Made by a program: the position numbers and the translations under genes
Notes under the pieces: model-generated
Seen by the model: only the letters and a program-made list of their open reading frames with translations
Database searches by the model: none
What the model was told of the DNA's origin: nothing
Assembly (NCBI GenBank): GCA_949318235.1
Contig: OX439131.1
Span: 16,597,189 to 16,661,188 of the forward strand
Length of the DNA: 64,000 nt
DNA from: Ecdyonurus torrentis
Taxonomy: Eukaryota; Arthropoda; Insecta; Ephemeroptera; Heptageniidae
Reading direction: 5' to 3'
Part shown: one piece after another, positions 24,854 through 39,863 of the stretch
Layout of the letters: every line of letters begins with the position of its first letter
Position numbering within the stretch: the stretch's first letter is position 1

Positions 24854-27800
24854 GGCGTCCAAACCTATTAGGAAATCTTGTTTAATTCCCTGTCTTGATG
24901 TTAATGTATTTTACATAAGCCTTTTATGTGTTTGTTTGACCGTATTTTAGAAAAAATATTATGTTAAAGGAATCTGTAAAATATAACACAAGATATACAC
25001 ACACCTATGTTTGTGTGTGGGTAGTACAAATCCCAATCTATGTTGAAAATTAGTTTTGAATCCTAGCGCGATGTTTTTGTATTTTTCATAAGCAATAATT
25101 ATGTATTTAAGATAATATTAAGTAAAAATATTATGTTTAAAGAATATTTTAAATAGGCATTGCATAATACACACATCTATGTTTGTGAGCAAACAGTGAG
25201 GGTCCTTACCGATCTTGAAATCTTGTTTTATTTCATGGCGCAATGTTTTTGTATTTTACATAATGCATTCATATGTTTTTAAGATAGTAAAAAGTGAAAA
25301 TTTTGGGATTAAACTATTGAAAAAAAAAAGCTTCACTTAATACACACACGTATGTTTGTAAGAAAGCTGTAGGCGTCCGAACCTATTAGGAAATCTCGTT
25401 TAATTCCCTGTCTTGATGTTTATGTATTTTACATAAGCCTTTTATGTGTTTGTTTGACCGTATTTTAGAGAAAATATTATGTTAGAGAAACTGTAAAATA
25501 TAACACAAGATATACACACACCTATGTTTGTGTGTGGGTAGTACAAATCCCAATCTATGTTGAAAATTAGTTTTGAATCCTAGCGCGATGTGTTTGTATT
25601 TTTCATAAGCCATAATTATGTATTTAAGATAATATTAAGTAAAAATATTATGTTTAAAGAATAGGTAAAAATAGGCATCGCATAATACACACATCTATGT
25701 TTGTGAGCAAGCAGTGAGGGTCCCCACCGATCTTGAAATCTCGTTTTTTTTCATGGCACAATGTTTTTGTATTTTACATAATGCTTTCATATGTTTTTAA
25801 TATAGTAAAAAGTGAAAATTTTGAGATTAAACGATCGGTAAAAAAAAGCTTCACATAATACACACACCTTTGTTTGTAACAAAGCTGTAGGCGTCCGAAC
25901 CTATTGGGAAATCTCGTTTAATTTTCAGTCTTGATGTTTATGTATTTTACATAAGCAATTTATGTGTTTTTTTGACCGTAATTTAGAGAAAATATTATGT
26001 TAAAGGAATCTGTATAATATAACACAAGATATACACACACCTATGTTTGTGTGTGGGTAGTACAAATCCCAATCTATGTTGAAAATTAGTTTTGAATCCT
26101 AGCGCGATGTTTTTGTATTTTTTATAAGCCATAACTATGTATTTAAGCTAATATTAAGTAAAAATATTATGTTTAAAGAATATTCAAAATAGGCATTGCA
26201 TAATACACACATCTATGTTTGTGAGCAAGCAGTGAGGGTCCCTACCGATCTTGAAATCTTGTTTTATTTCATGGCGCAATGTTTTTGTATTTTACTTAAT
26301 GCATTCATATGTTTTTTAGATAGTAAAAGTGAAAATGTTGTGATTAAACGATCGGTAAAAAAAAGCTTCACATAATACACACACGTATGTTTGTAACAAA
26401 GCTGTAGGCGTCCGAACCTATTAGGAAATCTCGTTTAATTCCCTGTCTTGATGTTTATGTATTTTACATAAGCCTTTTATGTGTTTGTTTGACCGTATTT
26501 TAGAGAAAATATTATGTTAAAGGAATCTGTAAAATATAACACAAGATATACACACACCTATGTTTGCGTGTGAGTAGTACAAATCCCAATCTATGTTGAA
26601 AATTAGTTTTGAATCCTAGCGCGATGTTTTTGTATTTTTCATAAGCCATAATTATGTATTTAAGATAATATTAAGTAAAAATTTTATGTTTAAAGAATAT
26701 TTAAAATAGGCATTGCATAATACACACATCTATGTTTGTGAGCAAACAGTGAGGGTCCTTACCGATCTTGAAATCTTGTTTTATTTCATGGCGCAATGTT
26801 TTTGTATTTTACATAATGCATTCATATGTTTTTAAGATAGTAAAAAGTGAAAATTTTGGAATTAAACTATTAAAAAAAAAGCTTCACTTAATACACACAC
26901 GTATGTTTGTAAGAAAGCTGTAGGCGTCCGAACCTATTAGGAAATCTCGTTTAATTCCCTGTCTTGATGTTTATGTATTTTACATAAGCCTTTTATGTGT
27001 TTGTTTGACCGTATTTTAGAGAAAATATTATGTTAAAGGAATCTGTAAAATATAACACAAAATATACACACACCTATGTTTGTGTGTGGGTAGTACAAAT
27101 CCCAATCTATGTTGAAAATTAGTTTTGAATCCTAGCGCGATGTTTTTGTATTTTTCATAAGCCATAATTATGTATTTAAGCTAATATTAAGTAAAAATAT
27201 TATGTTTAATAATATTTATAATAGGCATCGCATAATACACACATCTATGTTTGTGAGCAAGCAGTGAGGGTCCCAACCGATCTTGAAATCTCGTTTTTTT
27301 TCATGGCACAATGTTTTTGTATTTTACATAATGCTTTCATATGTTTTTAATATAGTAAAAAGTGAAAATTTTGCGATTAAACGATCGGTAAAAAAAAGCT
27401 TCACATAATACACACACGTTTGTTTGTAACAAAGCTGTAGGCGTCCGAACCTATTAGGAAATCTCGTTTAATTCCCTGTCTTGATGTTTATGTATTTTAC
27501 ATAAGCAATTTATGTGTTTTTTTGACCGTAATTTAGAGAAAATATTATGTTAAAGGAATCTGTAAAATATAACACAAGATATACACACACCTATGTTTGT
27601 GTGTGGGTAGTACAAATCCCAATCTATGTTGAAAATTAGTTTTGAATCCTAGCGCGATGTTTTTGTATTTTTTATAAGCCATAATTATGTATTTAAGCTA
27701 ATATTAAGTAAAAATATTATGTTTAAAGAATATTCAAAATAGGCATTGCATAATACACACATCTATGTTTGTGAGCAAGCAGTGAGGGTCCCCACCGATC

Positions 27801-30800
27801 TTGAAATCTTGTTTTATTTCATGGCGCAATGTTTTTGTATTTTACTTAATGCATTCATATGTTTTTTAGATAGTAAAAAGTGAAAATGTTGTGATTAAAC
27901 GATCGGTAAAAAAAAGCTTCACATAATACACACACGTATGTTTGTAACAAAGCTGTAGGCGTCCGAACCTATTAGGAAATCTCGTTTAATTCCCTGTCTT
28001 GATGTTTATGTATTTTACATAAGCCTTGTATGTGTTTGTTTGACTGTATTTTAGAGAAAATATTATGTTAAAGGAATCTGTAAAATATAACACAAGATAT
28101 ACACACACCTATGTTTGTGTGTGGGTAGTACAAATCCCAATCTATGTTGAAAATTAGTTTTGAATCCTAGCGCGATGTTTTTGTATTTTTTATAAGCCAT
28201 AATTATGTATTTAAGCTAATATTAAGTAAAAATATTATGTTTAATAATATTTATAATAGGCATCGCATAATACACACATCTATGTTTGTGAGCAAGCAGT
28301 GAGGGTCCCCACCGATCTTGAAATCTTGTTCTATTTCATGGCGTAATGTTTTTGTATTTTACTTAAGGCATTCATATGTTTTTTAGATCGTAAAAAGTGA
28401 AAATTTTGTGATTAAACGATCGGTAAAAACAAGCTTCACATAATACACACACGTATGTTTGTAAGAAAGCTGTAGGCGTCCGAACCTATTAGGAAATCTC
28501 GTTTAATTCCCTGTCTTGATGTTTATGTATTTTACATAAGCCTTTTATGTGTTTGTTTGACCGTATTTTAGAGAAAATATTATGTTAAAGGAATCTGTAA
28601 AATATAACACAAGATATACACACACCTATGTTTGTGTGTGGGTAGTACAAATCCCAATCTATGTTGAAAATTAGTTTTGAATCCTAGCGCGATGTTTTTG
28701 TATTTTTCATAAGCCATAATTATGTATTTAAGATAATATTAAGTAAAAATATTATGTTTAAAGAATATTTAAAATAGGCATTGCATAATACACACATCTA
28801 TGTTTGTGAGCAAACAGTGAGGGTCCTTACCGATCTTGAAATCTTGTTTTATTTCATGGCGCAATGTTTTTGTATTTTACATAATGCATTCATATGTTTT
28901 TAAGATAGTAAAAAGTGAAAATTTTGGGATTAAACAATTAAAAAAAAAGCTTCACTTAATACACACACGTATGTTTTTAAGAAAGCTGTAGGCGTCCGAA
29001 CCTATTAGGAAATCTCGTTTAATTCCCTGTCTTGATGTTTATGTATTTTACATAAGCCTTTTATGTGTTTGTTTGACCGTATTTTAGAGAAAATATTATG
29101 TTAAAGGAATCTGTAAAATATAACACAAGATATACACACACCTATGTTTGTGTGTGGGTAGTACAAATCCCAATCTATGTTGAAAATTAGTTTTGAATCC
29201 TAGCGCGATGTTTTTGTATTTTTCATAAGCCATAATTATGTATTTAAGATAATATTAAGTAAAAATATTATGTTTAAAGAATAGGTAAAAATAGGCATCG
29301 CATAATACACACATCTATGTTTGTGAGTAAGCAGTGAGGGTCCCCACCGATCTTGAAATCTCGTTTTTTTTCGTGGCACAATGTTTTTGTATTTTACATA
29401 ATGCTTTCATATGTTTTTAATATAGTAAAAAGTGAAAATTTTGCGATTAAACGATCGGTAAAAAAAAGCTTCACATAATACACACACGTTTGTTTGTAAC
29501 AAAGCTGTAGGCGTCCGAACCTATTAGGAAATCTCGTTTAATTCCCTGTCTTGATGTTTATGTATTTTACATAAGCCTTTTATGTGTTTTTTTGACCGTA
29601 ATTTAGAGAAAATATTATGTTAAAGGAATCTGTAAAATATAACACAAGATATACACACACCTATGTTTGTGTGTGGGTAGTACAAATCCCAATCTATGTT
29701 GAAAATTAGTTTTGAATCCTAGCGCGATGTTTTTGTATTTTTTATAAGCCATAATTATGTATTTAAGCTAATATTAAGTAAAAATATTATGTTTAAAGAA
29801 TATTCAAAATAGGCAGTGCATAATACACACATCTATGTTTGTGAGCAAGCAGTGAGGGTCCCCACCGATCTTGAAATCTTGTTTTATTTCATGGCGCAAT
29901 GTTTTTGTATTTTACTTAATGCATTCATATGTTTTTTAGATAGTAAAAAGGGAAAATGTTGAGATTAAACGATCGGTAAAAAAAAGCTTCACATAATACA
30001 CACACGTATGTTTGTAAGAAAGCTGTAGGCGTCTGAACCTATTAGGAAATCTCGTTTAATTCCCTGTCTTGATGTTTATGTATTTTACATAAGCCTTTTG
30101 TGTGTTTGTTTGACCGTATTTTAGAGAAAATATTATGTTAAAGGAATCTGTAAAATATAACACAAGATATACACACACCTATGTTTGTGTGTGGGTAGTA
30201 CAAATCCCAATCTATGTTGAAAATTAGTTTTGAATCCTAGCGCGATGTTTTTGTATTTTTCATAAGCCATAATTATGTATTTAAGATAATATTAAGTAAA
30301 AATATTATGTTTAAAGAATATTTAAAATAGGCATTGCATAATACACACATCTATGTTTGTGAGCAAACAGTGAGGGTCCTTACCGATCTTGAAATCTTGT
30401 TTTATTTCATGGCGCAATGTTTTTGTATTTTACATAATGCATTCATATGTTTTTAAGATAGTAAAAAGTGAAAATTTTGGGATTAAACAATTAAAAAAAA
30501 AGCTTCACTTAATACACACACGTATGTTTGTAAGAAAGCTGTAGGCGTCCGAACCTATTAGGAAATCTCGTTTAATTCCCTGTCTTGATGTTTATGTATT
30601 TTACATAAGCCTTTTATGTGTTTGTTTGACCGTATTTTAGAGAAAATATTATGTTAAAGGAATCTGTAAAATATAACACAAGATATACACACACCTATGT
30701 TTGTGTGTGGGTAGTACAAATCCCAATCTATGTTGAAAATTAGTTTTGAATCCTAGCGCGATGTTTTTGTATTTTTCATAAGCCATAATTATGTATTTAA

Positions 30801-33800
30801 GATAATATTAAGTAAAAATATTATGTTTAAAGAATATTTAAAATAGGCATTGCATAATACACACATCTATGTTTGTGAGCAAACAGTGAGGGTCCTTACC
30901 GATCTTGAAATCTCGTTTTATTTCATGGCGCAATGTTTTTGTATTTTACATAATGCATTCATATGTTTTTAAGATAGTAAAAAGTGAAAATTTTGCGATT
31001 AAACGATCAGTAAAAAAAAGCTTCACTTAATACACACACGTATGTTTGTAAGAAAGCTGTAGGCGTCCGAACCTATTAGGAAATCTCGTTTAATTCCCTG
31101 TCTTGATGTTTATGTATTTTACATAAGCAATTTATGTGTTTTTTTGACCGTAATTTAGAGAAAATATTATGTTAAAGGAATCTGTAAAATATAACACAAG
31201 ATATACACACACCTATGTTTGTGTGTGGGTAGTACAAATCCCAATCTATGTTGAAAATTAGTTTTGAATCCTAGCGCGATGTTTTTGTATTTTTTATAAG
31301 CCATAATTATGTATTTAAGCTAATATTAAGTAAAAATATTATGTTTAAAGAATATTCAAAATAGGCATTGCATAATACACACATCTATGTTTGTGAGCAA
31401 GCAGTGAGTGTCCCCACCGATCTTGAAATCTTGTTTTATATCATGGCGCAATGTTTTTGTATTTTACTTAATGCATTCATATGTTTTTTAGATAGTAAAA
31501 AGTGAAAATGTTGTGATTAAACGATCGGTAAAAAAAAGCTTCACATAATACACACACGTATGTTTGTAACAAAGCTGTAGGCGTCCGAACCTATTAGGAA
31601 ATCTCGTTTAATTCCCTGTCTTGATGTTTATGTATTTTACATAAGCCTTGTATGTGTTTGTTTGACCGTATTTTAGAGAAAATATTATGTTAAAGGAATC
31701 TGTAAAATATAACACAAGATATACACACACCTATGTTTGTGTGTGGGTAGTACAAATCCCAATCTATGTTGAAAATTAGTTTTGAATCCTAGCGCGATGT
31801 TTTTGTATTTTTCATAAGCCATAATTATGTATTTAAGATAATATTAAGTAAAAATATTATGTTTAATAATATTTAAAATAGGCATTGCATAATACACACA
31901 TCTATGTTTGTGAGCAAGCAGTGAGGGTCCGCACCGATCTTGAAATCTTGTTCTATTTCATGGCGTAATGTTTTTGTATTTTACTTAATGCATTCATATG
32001 TTTTTTAGATCGTAAAAAGTGAAAATTTTGTGATTAAACGATCGGTAAAAACAAGCTTCACATAATACACACACGTATGTTTGTAAGAAAGCTGTAGGCG
32101 TCCGAACCTATTAGGAAATCTCGTTTAATTCCCTGTCTTGATGTTTATGTATTTTACATAAGCCTTTTATGTGTTAGTTTGACCGTATTTTAGAGAAAAT
32201 ATTATGTTAAAGGAATCTGTAAAATATAACACAAGATATACACACACCTATGTTTGTGTGTGGGTAGTACAAATCCCAATCTATGTTGAAAATTAGTTTT
32301 GAATCCTAGCGCGATGTTTTTGTATTTTTCATAAGCCATAATTATGTATTTAAGATAATATTAAGTAAAAATATTATGTTTAAAGAATATTTAAAATAGG
32401 CATTGCATAATACACACATCTATGTTTGTGAGCAAACAGTGAGGGTCCTTACCGATCTTGAAATCTTGTTTTATTTCATGGCGCAATGTTTTTGTATTTT
32501 ACATAATGCATTCATATGTTTTTAAGATAGTAAAAAGTGAAAATTTTGGGATTAAACAATTAAAAAAAAAGCTTCACTTAATACACACACGTATGTTTGT
32601 AAGAAAGCTGTAGGCGTCCGAACCTATTAGGGAATCTCGTTTAATTCCCTGTCTTGATGTTTATGTATTTTACATAAGCCTTTTATGTGTTTGTTTGACC
32701 GTATTTTAGAGAAAATATTATGTTTAAGGAATCTGTAAAATATAACACAAGATATACACACACCTATGTTTGTGTGTGGGTAGTACAAATCCCAATCTAT
32801 GTTGAAAATTAGTTTTGAATCCTAGCGCGATGTTTTTGTATTTTTCATAAGCCATAATTATTTATTTAAGATAATATCAAGTAAAAATATTATGTTTAAA
32901 GAATAGGTAAAAATAGGCATCGCATAATACACACATCTATGTTTGTGAGCAAGCAGTGAGGGTCCCCACCGATCTTGAAATCTCGTTTTTTTTCATGGCA
33001 CAATGTTTTTGTATTTTACATAAAGCTTTCATATGTTTTTAATATAGTAAAAAGTGAAAATTTTGCGATTAAACGATCGGTAAAAAAAAGCTTCACATAA
33101 TACACACACGTTTGTTTGTAACAAAGCTGTAGGCGTCCGAACCTATTAGGAAATCTCGTTTAATTCCCTGTCTTGATGTTTATGTATTTTACATAAGCCT
33201 TTTATGTGTTTGTTTGGCCGTATTTTAGAGAAAATATTATGTTAAAGGAATCTGTAAAATATAACACAAGATATACACACACCTATGTTTGTGTGTGGGT
33301 AGTACAAATCCCAATCTATGTTGAAAATTAGTTTTGAATCCTAGCGCGATGTTTTTGTATTTTTCATAAGCCATAATTATGTATTTAAGATAATATTAAG
33401 TAAAAATATTATGTTTAAAGAATATTTAAAATAGGCATTGCATAATACACACATCTATGTTTGTGAGCAAACAGTGAGGGTCCTTACCGATCTTGAAATC
33501 TCGTTTTATTTCATGGCGCAATGTTTTTGTATTTTACATAATGCATTCATATGTTTTTAAGATAGTAAAAAGTGAAAATTTTGCGATTAAACGATCGGTA
33601 AAAAAAAGCTTCACTTAATACACACACGTATGTTTGTAAGAAAGCTGTAGGCGTCCGAACCTATTAGGAAATCTCGTTTAATTCCCTGTCTTGATGTTTA
33701 TGTATTTTACATAAGCAATTTATGTGTTTTTTTGACCGTAATTTAGAGAAAATATTATGTTAAAGGAATCTGTAAAATATAACACAAGATATACACACAC

Positions 33801-36237
33801 CTATGTTTGTGTGTGGGTAGTACAAATCCCAATCTATGTTGAAAATTAGTTTTGAATCCTTGCGCGATGTTTTTGTATTTTTTATAAGCCATAATTATGT
33901 ATTTAAGCTAATATTAAGTAAAAATATTATGTTTAATAATATTTATAATAGGCATCGCATAATACACACATCTATGTTTGTGAGCAAGCAGTGAGGGTCC
34001 CCACCGATCTTGAAATCTTGTTCTATTTCATGGCGTAATGTTTTTGTATTTTACTTAATGCATTCATATGTTTTTTAGATCGTAAAAAGTGAAAATTTTG
34101 TGATTAAACGATTGGTAAAAACAAGCTTCACATAATACACACACGTATGTTTGTAAGAAAGCTGTAGGCGTCCGAACCTATTAGGAAATCTCGTTTAATT
34201 CCCTGTCTTGATGTTTATGTATTTTACATAAGCCTTTTATGTGTTTGTTTGACGGTATTTTAGAGAAAATATTATGTTAAAGGAATCTGTAAAATATAAC
34301 ACAAGATATACACACACCTATGTTTGTGTGTGGGTAGTACAAATCCCAATCTATGTTGAAAAGTAGTTTTGAATCCTAGCGCGATGTTTTTGTATTTTTC
34401 ATAAGCCATAATTATGTAGTTAAGATAATATTAAGTAAAAATATTATGTTTAAAGAATAGGTAAAAATAGGCATCGCATAATACACACATCTATGTTTGT
34501 GAGCAAGCAGTGAGGGTCCCCACCGATCTTGAAATCTCGTTTTTTTTCATGGCACAATGTTTTTGTATTTTACATAATGCTTTCATATGTTTTTAATATA
34601 GTAAAAAGTGAAAATTTTGCGATTAAACGATCGGTAAAAAAAAGCTTCACATAATACACACACGTTTGTTTGTAACAAAGCTGTAGGCGTCCGAACCTAT
34701 TAGGAAATCTCGTTTAATTCCCTGTCTTGATGTTTATGTATTTTACATAAGCAATTTATGTGTTTTTTTGACCGTAATTTAGAGAAAATATTATGTTAAA
34801 GGAATCTGTATAATATAACACAAGATATACACACACCTATGTTTGTGTGTGGGTAGTACAAATCCCAATCTATGTTGAAAATTAGTTTTGAATCCTAGCG
34901 CGATGTTTTTGTATTTTTTATAAGCCATAATTATGTATTTAAGCTAATATTAAGTAAAAATATTATGTTTAAAGAATATTCAAAATAGGCATTGCATAAT
35001 ACACACATCTATGTTTGTGAGCAAGCAGTGAGGGTCCCCACCGATCTTGAAATCTTGTTTTATTTCATGGCGCAATGTTTTTGTATTTTACTTAATGCAT
35101 TCATATGTTTTTTAGATAGTAAAAAGTGAAAATGTTGTGATTAAACGATTGGTAAAAAAAAGCTTCACATAATACACACACGTATGTTTGTAACAAAGCT
35201 GTAGGCGTCCGAACCTATTAGGAAATCTCGTTTAATTCCCTGTCTTGATGTTTATGTATTTTACATAAGCCTTGTATGTGTTTGTTTGACCGTATTTTAG
35301 AGAAAATATTATGTTAAAGGAATCTGTAAAATATAACACAAGATATACACACACCTATGTTTGTGTGTGGGTAGTACAAATCCCAATCTATGTTGAAAAT
35401 TAGTTTTGAATCCTAGCGCGATGTTTTTGTATTTTTTATAAGCCATAATTATGTATTTAAGCTAATATTAAGTAAAAATATTATGTTTAATAATATTTAT
35501 AATAGGCATCGCATAATACACACATCTATGTTTGTGAGCAAGCAGTGAGGGTCCCCACCGATCTTAAAATCTTGTTTTATTTTATGGCGTAATGTTTTTG
35601 TATTTTACTTAATGCATTCATATGTTTTTTAGATCGTAAAAAGTGAAAATTTTGTGATTAAACGATCGGTAAAAACAAGCTTCACATAATACACACACGT
35701 ATGTTTGTAAGAAAGCTGTAGGCGTCCGAACCTATTAGGAAATCTCGTTTAATTCCCTGTCTTGATGTTTATGTATTTTACATAAGCCTTGTATGTGTTT
35801 GTTTGACCGTATTTTAGAGAAAATATTATGTTAAAGGAATCTGTAAAATATAACACAAGATATACACACACCTATGTTTGTGTGTGGGTAGTACAAATCC
35901 CAATCTATGTTGAAAATTAGTTTTGAATCCTAGCGCGATGTTTTTGTATTTTTTATAAGCCATAATTATGTATTTAAGCTAATATTAAGTAAAAATATTA
36001 TGTTTAATAATATTTATAATAGGCATCGCATAATACACACATCTATGTTTGTGAGCAAGCAGTGAGGGTCCCCACCGATCTTAAAATCTTGTTTTATTTT
36101 ATGGCGTAATGTTTTTGTATTTTACTTAATGCATTCATATGTTTTTTAGATCGTAAAAAGTGAAAATTTTGTGATTAAACGATCGGTAAAAACAAGCTTC
36201 ACATAATACACACACGTATTTTTGTAAGAAAGCTGTA
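24854..36237 (+). repeat. Block IV, left part: trimer units 49-70, irregular a-b-c-d cycle
   Basis: Unit starts are 24854, 25372, 25890, 26407, 26923, 27440, 27958, 28475, 28991, 29510, 30028, 30544, 31062, 31580, 32097, 32613, 33132, 33650, 34167, 34686, 35204 and 35721. Types a, b, c and d as defined in the summary recur, often in the order a-b-c or c-d-a-b. Units 26923, 30544, 31580, 33132 and 33650 are chimeras. Units 30544 and 33132 share a C monomer with CTCGTTTTATTTC plus GCGATTAAACGATC and AGCTTCACTT, an a/b hybrid. They lie 2588 bp (five units) apart, consistent with one duplication event. Confidence 0.85.
35204..36237 (+). repeat. Adjacent tandem duplication of one trimer (517 + 517 bp)
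   Basis: Units 35204 and 35721 are consecutive d-type trimers sharing the rare changes GATCTTAAAATC and TTTTATGGCGTAATG in C. The only clear difference near their ends is GTATTTTTGTAAG at about 36217 in place of GTATGTTTGTAAG. Two d units in a row break the a-b-c-d order, so this is probably a recent duplication of exactly one trimer. Confidence 0.88.
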
Positions 36238-38307
36238 GGCGTCCGAACCTATTAGGAAATCTCGTTTAATTCCCTGTCTTGATGTTTATGTATTTTACAT
36301 AAGCCTTTTATGTGTTTGTTTGACCGTATTTTAGAGAAAATATTATGTTAAAGGAATCTGTAAAATATAACACAAGATATACACACACCTATGTTTGTGT
36401 GTGGGTAGTACAAATCCCAATCTATGTTGAAAATTAGTTTTGAATCCTAGCGCGATGTTTTTGTATTTTTCATAAGCCATAATTATGTATTTAAGATAAT
36501 ATTAAGTAAAAATTTTATGTTTAAAGAATATTTAAAATAGGCATTGCATAATACACACATCTATGTTTGTGAGCAAACAGTGAGGGTCCTTACCGATCTT
36601 GAAATCTTGTTTTATTTCATGGCGCAATGTTTTTGTATTTTACATAATGCATTCATATGTTTTTAAGATAGTAAAAAGTGAAAATTTTGGAATTAAACTA
36701 TTAAAAAAAAAGCTTCACTTAATACACACACGTATGTTTGTAAGAAAGCTGTAGGCGTCCGAACCTATTAGGAAATCTCGTTTAATTCCCTGTCTTGATG
36801 TTTATGTATTTTACATAAGCCTTTTATGTGTTTGTTTGACCGTATTTTAGAGAAAATATTATGTTAAAGGAATCTGTAAAATATAACACAAGATATACAC
36901 ACACCTATGTTTGTGTGTGGGTAGTACAAATCCCAATCTATGTTGAAAATTAGTTTTGAATCCTAGCGCGATGTTTTTGTATTTTTCATAAGCCATAATT
37001 ATGTATTTAAGATAATATTAAGTAAAAATATTATGTTTAAAGAATAGGTAAAAATAGGCATCGCATAATACACACATCTATGTTTGTGAGCAAGCAGTGA
37101 GGGTCCCCACCGATCTTGAAATCTCGTTTTTTTTCATGGCACAATGTTTTTGTATTTTACATAATGCTTTCATATGTTTTTAATATAGTAAAAAGTGAAA
37201 ATTTTGCGATTAAACGATCGGTAAAAAAAAGCTTCACATAATACACACACGTTTGTTTGTAACAAAGCTGTAGGCGTCCGAACCTATTAGGAAATCTCGT
37301 TTAATTCCCTGTCTTGATGTTTATGTATTTTACATAAGCAATTTATGTGTTTTTTTGACCGTAATTTAGAGAAAATATTATGTTAAAGGAATCTGTATAA
37401 TATAACACAAGATATACACACACCTATGTTTGTGTGTGGGTAGTACATATCCCAATCTATGTTGAAAATTAGTTTTGAATCCTAGCGCGATGTTTTTGTA
37501 TTTTTTATAAGCCATAATTATGTATTTAAGCTAATATTAAGTAAAAATATTATGTTTAAAGAATATTCAAAATAGGCATTGCATAATACACACATCTATG
37601 TTTGTGAGCAAGCAGTGAGGGTCCCCACCGATCTTGAAATCTTGTTTTATTCCATGGCGCAATGTTTTTGTATTTTACTTAATGCATTCATATGTTTTTT
37701 AGATAGTAAAAAGTGAAAATGTTGTGATTAAACGATCGGTAAAAAAAAGCTTCACATAATACACACACGTATGTTTGTAACAAAGCTGTAGGCGTCCGAA
37801 CCTATTAGGAAATCTCGTTTAATTCCCTGTCTTGATGTTTATGTATTTTACATAAGCCTTGTATGTGTTTGTTTGACCGTATTTTAGAGAAAATATTATG
37901 TTAAAGGAATCTGTAAAATATAACACAAGATATACACACACCTATGTTTGTGTGTAGGTAGTAGAAATCCTAATCTATGTTGAAAATTAGTTTTGAATCC
38001 TAGCGCGATGTTTTTGTATTTTTTATAAGCCATAATTATGTATTTAAGCTAATATTAAGTAAAAATATTATGTTTAATAATATTTATAATAGGCATCGCA
38101 TAATACACACATCTATGTTTGTGAGCAAGCAGTGAGGGTCCCCACCGATCTTGAAATCTTGTTTTATTTCATGGCGTAATGTTTTTGTATTTTACTTAAT
38201 GCATTCATATGTTTTTTAGATCGTAAAAAGTGAAAATTTTGTGATTAAACGATCGGTAAAAACAAGCTTCACATAATACACACACGTATGTTTGTAAGAA
38301 AGCTGTA
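36238..38307 (+). repeat. Clean 2.07-kb a-b-c-d super-repeat, copy 1
   Basis: Four trimers: 36238 (a, with AAAATTTTATG and GGAATTAAACTATT), 36754 (b), 37273 (c, with CTGTATAATATAAC) and 37791 (d, with GTAGGTAGTAGAAATCCTAA). The same order with the same rare variants is found at 44526-46595 and 53318-55395. The offsets are 8288 bp (16 trimers) and then 8792 bp (17 trimers). Confidence 0.9.
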
Positions 38308-39863
38308 GGCGTCCGAACCTATTAGGAAATCTCGTTTAATTCCCTGTCTTGATGTTTATGTATTTTACATAAGCCTTTTATGTGTTTGTTTGACCGTATT
38401 TTAGAGAAAATATTATGTTAAAGGAATCTGTAAAATATAACACAAGATATACACACACCTATGTTTGTGTGTGGGTAGTACAAATCCCAATCTATGTTGA
38501 AAATTAGTTTTGAATCCTAGCGCGATGTTTTTGTATTTTTCATAAGCCATAATTATGTATTTAAGATAATATTAAGTAAAAATATTATGTTTAAAGAATA
38601 GGTAAAAATAGGCATTGCATAATACACACATCTATGTTTGTGAGCAAGCAGTGAGGGTCCTTACCGATCTTGAAATCTTGTTTTATTTCATGGCGCAATG
38701 TTTTTGTATTTTACTTAATGCATTCATATGTTTTGTAGATCGTAAAAAGTAAAAATTTTGTGATTAAACGATTGGTAAAAACAAGCTTCACATAATACAC
38801 ACACGTATGTTTGTAAGAAAGCTGTAGGCGTCCGAACCTATTAGGAAATCTCGTTTAATTCCCTGTCTTGATGTTTATGTATTTTACATAAGCCTTTTAT
38901 GTGTTTGTTTGACCGTATTTTAGAGAAAATATTATGTTAAAGGAATCTGTAAAATATAACACAAGATATACACACACCTATGTTTGTGTGTGGGTAGTAC
39001 AAATCCCAATCTATGTTGAAAAGTAGTTTTGAATCCTAGCGCGATGTTTTTGTATTTTTCATAAGCCATAATTATGTAGTTAAGATAATATTAAGTAAAA
39101 ATATTATGTTTAAAGAATAGGTAAAAATAGGCATCGCATAATACACACATCTATGTTTGTGAGCAAACAGTGAGGGTCCCCACCGATCTTGAAATCTCGT
39201 TTTTTTTCATGGCACAATGTTTTTGTATTTTACATAATGCTTTCATATGTTTTTAATATAGTAAAAAGTGAAAATTTTGCGATTAAACGATCGGTAAAAA
39301 AAAGCTTCACATAATACACACACGTTTGTTTGTAACAAAGCTGTAGGCGTCCGAACCTATTAGGAAATCTCGTTTAATTCCCTGTCTTGATGTTTATGTA
39401 TTTTACATAAGCAATTTATGTGTTTTTTTGACCGTAATTTAGAGAAAATATTATGTTAAAGGAATCTGTATAATATAACACAAGATATACACACACCTAT
39501 GTTTGTGTGTGGGTAGTACAAATCCCAATCTATGTTGAAAATTAGTTTTGAATCCTAGCGCGATTTTTTTGTACTTTTTATAAGCCATAATTATGTATTT
39601 AAGCTAATATTAAGTAAAAATATTATGTTTAAAGAATATTCAAAATAGGCATTGCATAATACACACATCTATGTTTGTGAGCAAGCAGTGAGGGTCCCCA
39701 CCGATCTTGAAATCTTGTTTTATTTCATGGCGCAATGTTTTTGTATTTTACTTAATGCATTCATATGTTTTTTAGATAGTAAAAAGTGAAAATGTTGTGA
39801 TTAAACGATTGGTAAAAACAAGCTTCACATAATAAACACACGTATGTTTGTAAGAAAGCTGTA
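38308..39863 (+). repeat. 3-unit segment e-b'-c', left copy of an 8-unit offset pair
   Basis: Unit 38308 (e) has AGGTAAAAAT with CTTACCG and the rare TTTTGTAGATCG. Unit 38827 (b') has GAAAAGTAG and GTAGTTAAG plus GCAAACAGTGAGGGTCCCC. Unit 39346 (c') has GATTTTTTTGTACTTTTTAT. All of these recur at 42453-44008, an offset of 4145 bp. The left copy differs at the end of c', which switches to the e-type tail CGATTGGTAAAAACAAG. Confidence 0.9.
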
